The translations under genes were made by a program, and so were the position numbers. DNA of 8,056 bases, taken from an uncultured Flavobacteriia bacterium. GTDB lineage: Bacteria > Bacteroidota > Bacteroidia > Flavobacteriales > Flavobacteriaceae. The number at the start of each line of letters is the position of its first letter. The first letter of the stretch is position 1. The notes beneath the pieces are model-generated. The model was not told the origin of the DNA. It saw only the letters and a list, made by a program, of their open reading frames with translations, and did no database searches. The DNA is taken from NCBI GenBank assembly GCA_946482495.1, contig CAMLRV010000092.1, positions 1 through 8,056 on the forward strand, read 5' to 3'. Below are positions 5,132-8,056 of the stretch, piece after piece.

Positions 5132-6448
5132 ATGAGTACAACAACAATTCCTTACGTACCATACAAAGTTAAAGATATTTCTTTAGCAGCATGGGGAAGA
5201 AAAGAAATTTTATTAGCTGAAGCTGAAATGCCTGGATTAATGGCACTTAGAGCAGAATATGGTGCAAGTCAACCTTTAAAAGGTGCTCGTATTGCAGGAT
5301 GTTTACACATGACAATTCAAACTGCGGTTTTAATTGAAACATTAGTTGCTTTAGGAGCTGATGTTACTTGGTCTTCTTGTAATATTTTCTCAACTCAAGA
5401 TCATGCTGCTGCTGCAATTGCTGCTGCTGGAATTCCAGTTTATGCTTGGAAAGGTATGAATGAAGAGGAATTTGATTGGTGTATTGAACAAACTTTATTC
5501 TTTGGTGAAGAAAGACAACCATTAAACATGATTTTAGATGATGGTGGAGATTTAACAAATTTAGTTTTTGATAAATACACAGAATTAGTTAAAGATATCA
5601 AAGGTTTATCTGAAGAAACTACAACTGGAGTTCACCGTTTATACGAAAGAATGAAAGCAGGAACTTTGTATATGCCTGCAATCAACGTTAACGATTCTGT
5701 TACTAAATCTAAATTTGATAACAAATATGGTTGTAAAGAATCTGCTGTAGATGCAGTTCGTAGAGCAACTGATGTAATGTTAGCTGGAAAAAGAGTAGTA
5801 GTTTGTGGATATGGAGATGTTGGTAAAGGTACTGCTGCTTCTTTCCGTGGAGCTGGTTCTATCGTAACAGTTACTGAAATTGATCCAATTTGTGCTTTAC
5901 AAGCGGCAATGGATGGTTTTGAAGTTAAAAAATTAGATTCAGTTATCGCTAATGCGGATATCGTAATTACTACAACAGGTAATAAAGATATCGTTTTAGG
6001 TCGTCACTTCGAAGCTATGAAAGATAAAACTATCGTTTGTAACATCGGACACTTCGATAACGAAATTGATATGGCTTGGTTAAATAAAAACTTTGGTTCA
6101 ACAAAAGTTGAAGTAAAACCACAAGTTGATATTTACAACGTAAATGGTAAAGAAGTTATCATTTTAGCTGAAGGACGTTTAGTAAACTTAGGTTGTGCTA
6201 CAGGTCATCCAAGTTTCGTTATGAGTAACTCGTTTACAAACCAAACTTTAGCTCAGTTAGAGTTATGGGCAAATAGTGCAAACTACAAAAATGAAGTTTA
6301 TATGTTGCCTAAACATTTAGATGAAAAAGTTGCTGCTTTACACTTAGCTAAATTAGGAGTGGAGTTAGAAACTTTACGTGAAGATCAAGCAGCGTATATC
6401 GGTGTTGAGGTTCAAGGACCATTCAAACCAGAATACTACAGATACTAA
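5132..6448 (+). CDS. ahcY: Adenosylhomocysteinase (S-adenosyl-L-homocysteine hydrolase)
   Basis: This 438-residue cytosolic enzyme splits S-adenosylhomocysteine reversibly into adenosine and homocysteine, removing the product that inhibits SAM-dependent methyltransferases. The NAD-binding Rossmann motif GYGDVGKG is at 226-233. By analogy with the human enzyme, the active-site residues are H59, D137 (in LDDGGD), E162 (in EETTTGVH), K192 and D196 (in VTKSKFDN), H307 (in IGHFD) and H359 (in TGHPSFVMS). The C-terminal KPEYYRY (432-438) matches the conserved KPDHYRY tail that completes the NAD site of the neighbouring subunit. The enzyme is full length and has all expected residues. It is monocistronic, with its own promoter and a strong terminator. 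Confidence 0.98.
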   Translation: MSTTTIPYVPYKVKDISLAAWGRKEILLAEAEMPGLMALRAEYGASQPLKGARIAGCLHMTIQTAVLIETLVALGADVTWSSCNIFSTQDHAAAAIAAAGIPVYAWKGMNEEEFDWCIEQTLFFGEERQPLNMILDDGGDLTNLVFDKYTELVKDIKGLSEETTTGVHRLYERMKAGTLYMPAINVNDSVTKSKFDNKYGCKESAVDAVRRATDVMLAGKRVVVCGYGDVGKGTAASFRGAGSIVTVTEIDPICALQAAMDGFEVKKLDSVIANADIVITTTGNKDIVLGRHFEAMKDKTIVCNIGHFDNEIDMAWLNKNFGSTKVEVKPQVDIYNVNGKEVIILAEGRLVNLGCATGHPSFVMSNSFTNQTLAQLELWANSANYKNEVYMLPKHLDEKVAALHLAKLGVELETLREDQAAYIGVEVQGPFKPEYYRY

Positions 6449-6451
6449 AAT

Positions 6452-6479
6452 TAGTAAACAGTTTACAGTTTTTAGTAAT
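6452..6479. repeat. Four degenerate heptamers after ahcY
   Basis: TAGTAAA, CAGTTTA, CAGTTTT and TAGTAAT follow one another without gaps and share the pattern YAGTWWW. They begin 4 nt after the ahcY stop codon and precede its terminator. GTAAAC and GTTTAC within the tract also form a small inverted repeat. Confidence 0.6.
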
Positions 6480-6497
6480 CCGTTTTTAAATATTGAA

Positions 6498-6530
6498 AAT
6501 CCTCAATCGAAAGATTGGGGATTTTTTTTG
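6498..6530 (+). terminator. Rho-independent terminator of ahcY
   Basis: AATCCTCAATC (6498-6508) pairs with GATTGGGGATT (6513-6523) around a GAAA tetraloop, with a single T-G wobble. A run of T continues to 6529. Confidence 0.93.
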
Positions 6531-6649
6531 TTTTAATCTGTAGTTTTTTGAAGTTCATCGAAATAAATCTAAAAACCTGTAACAAAAAATCATTTTTGGC
6601 AACAAATTTGTAATCATCATCAATCATCAACTGACCATAAGTGTATGCT

Positions 6650-6665
6650 TCCCGATTAGTCGGGA
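6650..6665. repeat. Short GC-rich palindrome (TCCCGA / TCGGGA)
   Basis: TCCCGA, a TTAG loop and TCGGGA form a perfect 6-bp hairpin. It is flanked by CTT and CAAG, which can extend it around a bulged C. It stands out from the AT-rich surroundings and resembles CCCGAT..ATCGGG palindromes that I recall as frequent in Flavobacterium intergenic DNA. No T run follows. It lies just upstream of the DUF4407 gene. Confidence 0.55.
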
Positions 6666-6693
6666 CAAGGTTATGGTTTTAAAACGAATCGTT

Positions 6694-7788
6694 ATGCTAA
6701 AAAATTTTTTTATCCTTTGTTCTGGAGCAGACAAAGATATTGTTACTTCTTGCTCCAACGGAGAACAGAATAAATACGCCGGAATTGGCGCTACTGTTTT
6801 CTTTACGGCTGTAATGGCTTTTGTAGCCTGTTCGTATGCTTTATATACTGTTTTTGATAATGTGTATATGGCAGTTGCTTTTGGATTAATTTGGGGTTTA
6901 CTTATTTTCAATTTGGATCGATTTATTGTTTCTACCATTCGTAAAAGAGAAAGTTTTATGGATGAATTCATTCAAGCGTCTCCGCGAATTGTGTTGGCTA
7001 TGATTATTGCTATAGTGATTTCAAAACCTTTAGAAATTAAAATCTTTAAAAAAGAAATTGATACGGTTTTATTGAAAGAAAAAAATGAAATGGCCATTGC
7101 AAATAAAAAGCAAGTGGCTAATTATTTTAAAACTGATGTGGATAAAAATCAAGCGTCAATTGATAGTTTAAAGAGTCAAATCAATTCAAAAGAAAAAGAA
7201 GTGGCGGCTTTGTATCAATCGTATATTACGGAAGCGGAAGGAAGTGCTGGTACCAAAAAAATGGGTAAAGGGCCGATTTACAAGGAAAAGCGAGAAGCGC
7301 ATGACGCGGCTTTAAAACAATTAGATTCTTTAAAAATCACAAATGCAAAAATTATTGCTGAAAAAGAAACTAAGAGTAAGAGTTTACAAGCAGATTTGGA
7401 TAAAAAAGTAACCGATTCACAACCAATTATTGATAGTTTTGATGGGTTAATGGCTAGAATTAATGCGTTGAATAAATTGCCATTTTTACCTTCTTTGTTT
7501 ATTATGTTGTTGTTTTTAGCGATTGAAACTTCTCCAATTATAGCCAAATTGTTATCTAGTAAAAGTGAATATGATTTTAAATTAGAAGATGCAGAAATTA
7601 GCTATAAAACGTTAATTGAACAAAATGCTTATCAAAGAGAATTGCAAAAGAAAACGGATGCTTCTATTTATGATGAAGTATATGCAGATATTAAAGCGGA
7701 TAAAGAATTATATAATTTAAAGAAGAAAAATGCAACAGAAATTATGAAAATTCAATCGGAGAATTATTTAGCTAAGTTTAAGTCTTAG
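6694..7788 (+). CDS. DUF4407 domain membrane protein with coiled coil
   Basis: With the chosen start this is a 364-residue integral membrane protein of the uncharacterised DUF4407 family. It opens with MLKNFFILCSGADKDIV, then has hydrophobic segments at about residues 30-52, 58-73 and 98-110. A long charged, helical, probably coiled-coil region runs from about 123 to 243, and a fourth hydrophobic segment lies at about 261-278. It ends in a charged tail of about 80 residues. The segments FNLDRFIVSTIRKR (72-85) and FLAIETSPIIAKLLS (274-288) are family-like. An in-frame ATG at 6673 would add seven residues (MVLKRIV). I prefer 6694 because the hydrophobic CSGAD start then sits near the terminus, as in relatives, and because 6673 lies only 7 nt from the 6650-6665 palindrome. 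No function can be assigned. A strong terminator follows. Confidence 0.85.
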   Translation: MLKNFFILCSGADKDIVTSCSNGEQNKYAGIGATVFFTAVMAFVACSYALYTVFDNVYMAVAFGLIWGLLIFNLDRFIVSTIRKRESFMDEFIQASPRIVLAMIIAIVISKPLEIKIFKKEIDTVLLKEKNEMAIANKKQVANYFKTDVDKNQASIDSLKSQINSKEKEVAALYQSYITEAEGSAGTKKMGKGPIYKEKREAHDAALKQLDSLKITNAKIIAEKETKSKSLQADLDKKVTDSQPIIDSFDGLMARINALNKLPFLPSLFIMLLFLAIETSPIIAKLLSSKSEYDFKLEDAEISYKTLIEQNAYQRELQKKTDASIYDEVYADIKADKELYNLKKKNATEIMKIQSENYLAKFKS

Positions 7789-7815
7789 TCTTAGTTTTTT
7801 GAATTAGTTATAAAT

Positions 7816-7846
7816 AAAAAACCCTCGATACTTCGAGGGTTTTTTT
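7816..7846. terminator. Bidirectional intrinsic terminator
   Basis: AAAAAACCCTCGA (7816-7828) and TCGAGGGTTTTTT (7833-7845) form a perfect 13-bp stem with a TACT loop. The T run on one strand and the A run on the other allow it to serve both the DUF4407 gene and the convergent rpmA gene. Confidence 0.93.
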
Positions 7847-7863
7847 ATTTTGTAATCTTAAGA

Positions 7864-8056
7864 TTATGCTTCGAATGGAAGGATAGAAACCCAAGATTTG
7901 TTCTCACCTTTTTTCTGGAATTTTACAATTCCATCAACTTTAGCATGTAAAGTATGATCTTTTCCCATGTAAACATTTTCACCTGGGTTGTGTTTTGAAC
8001 CTCTTTGTCTAACAATGATATTTCCTGCAATTGCAGCTTGACCACCATAAATCTTA
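7864..8056 (-). CDS. rpmA: Large ribosomal subunit protein bL27, C-terminal part
   Basis: The minus strand encodes 63 residues and a stop, beginning [19 protein letters not shown] and continuing through [16 protein letters not shown] to the end SILPFEA. These are hallmark bL27 sequences. The protein sits at the peptidyl-transferase side of the 50S subunit. The N-terminal part, about 20-25 residues (usually starting MAHKKGxGSSxNGRDS), lies beyond the right edge. The gene is normally preceded by rplU (bL21), which would be just outside the window. It ends 18 nt before the shared bidirectional terminator. Confidence 0.97.
   Translation of the reverse strand, partial: KIYGGQAAIAGNIIVRQRGSKHNPGENVYMGKDHTLHAKVDGIVKFQKKGENKSWVSILPFEA

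Noticed and set aside
5403..5430. GCT-rich trinucleotide repeat in ahcY
   Set aside because: It encodes the conserved alanine-rich segment after TQDH and reflects codon choice rather than a repeat element.
5364..5558. Minus-strand open frame of 64 codons inside ahcY
   Set aside because: It is a shadow of a highly conserved gene. Its histidine- and glutamine-rich composition is the reverse reading of alanine and aspartate codons.
6627..6971. Minus-strand open frame of 114 codons
   Set aside because: It is antisense to the N-terminal membrane helices of the DUF4407 protein and shows no family likeness.
7278..7547. Minus-strand open frame of 89 codons
   Set aside because: It is antisense to the coiled coil and fourth helix of the DUF4407 protein; its hydrophobic parts are a codon shadow.

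Overview
The window is AT-rich DNA from a member of the Bacteroidota, most likely a Flavobacterium or close relative in the Flavobacteriaceae. The evidence is the gene families present (DUF4301, DUF4407, a bacterial GGGPS/PcrB-type prenyltransferase, a TonB-dependent receptor), promoters of the Bacteroidota type (TTG, about 19 nt, TAnnTTTG), the general lack of Shine-Dalgarno sequences, and short repeats of a kind common between flavobacterial genes. Everything looks chromosomal. No transposase, phage gene, CRISPR array, tRNA or rRNA was found.

Layout. (1) Positions 1-394, minus strand: a promoter, a TPP riboswitch at the start of the transcript, a leader holding several inverted repeats, and the first 55 codons of a TonB-dependent outer-membrane receptor, presumably for thiamine. 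(2) Positions 484-3741, minus strand: a tightly packed, probable four-gene operon read in the order GGGPS/PcrB-like synthase, PnuC-family transporter, DUF4301 protein and ArfB-type ribosome-rescue hydrolase. The spacers are 5 nt, a 25-nt overlap and a 1-nt overlap. (3) Positions 3967-4260, plus strand: an unrecognised 97-residue membrane protein. (4) Positions 4316-4981, minus strand: a 4'-phosphopantetheinyl transferase. (5) Positions 5132-6530, plus strand: adenosylhomocysteinase (ahcY) with its own promoter and terminator. (6) Positions 6694-7788, plus strand: a DUF4407 membrane/coiled-coil protein. (7) A bidirectional terminator at 7816-7846, then the C-terminal 63 residues of ribosomal protein bL27 (rpmA) on the minus strand, running off the end.

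How it fits together. The riboswitch ties the outer-membrane receptor to thiamine pyrophosphate supply. An 8-base segment just upstream of the receptor start is perfectly complementary to the conserved AAAGGGGT at the 5' edge of the aptamer, which suggests an expression platform. The PnuC-family permease upstream could carry nicotinamide riboside or thiamine; the sequence does not decide. It sits directly against DUF4301, whose conserved segments resemble, in order, those of UDP-sugar pyrophosphorylase-type nucleotidyltransferases. That makes DUF4301 the best candidate here for unknown biochemistry. The other genes are housekeeping: methyl-cycle recycling, carrier-protein activation, ribosome rescue, a ribosomal protein and an ether-lipid-type prenyltransferase.

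A separate theme is 7-nt periodicity. Three unrelated places carry tandem heptamers: the receptor signal-peptide codons (AAGGCAA, 3.4 copies), an apparent in-frame insertion within the phosphopantetheinyl transferase (five degenerate units), and the 3' end of ahcY (four YAGTWWW units). The largest stretch without a gene is 167-483. It holds the riboswitch, its promoter and leader structures; 414-483 shows only a 10-nt palindrome (TGTTGCAACA, 421-430).
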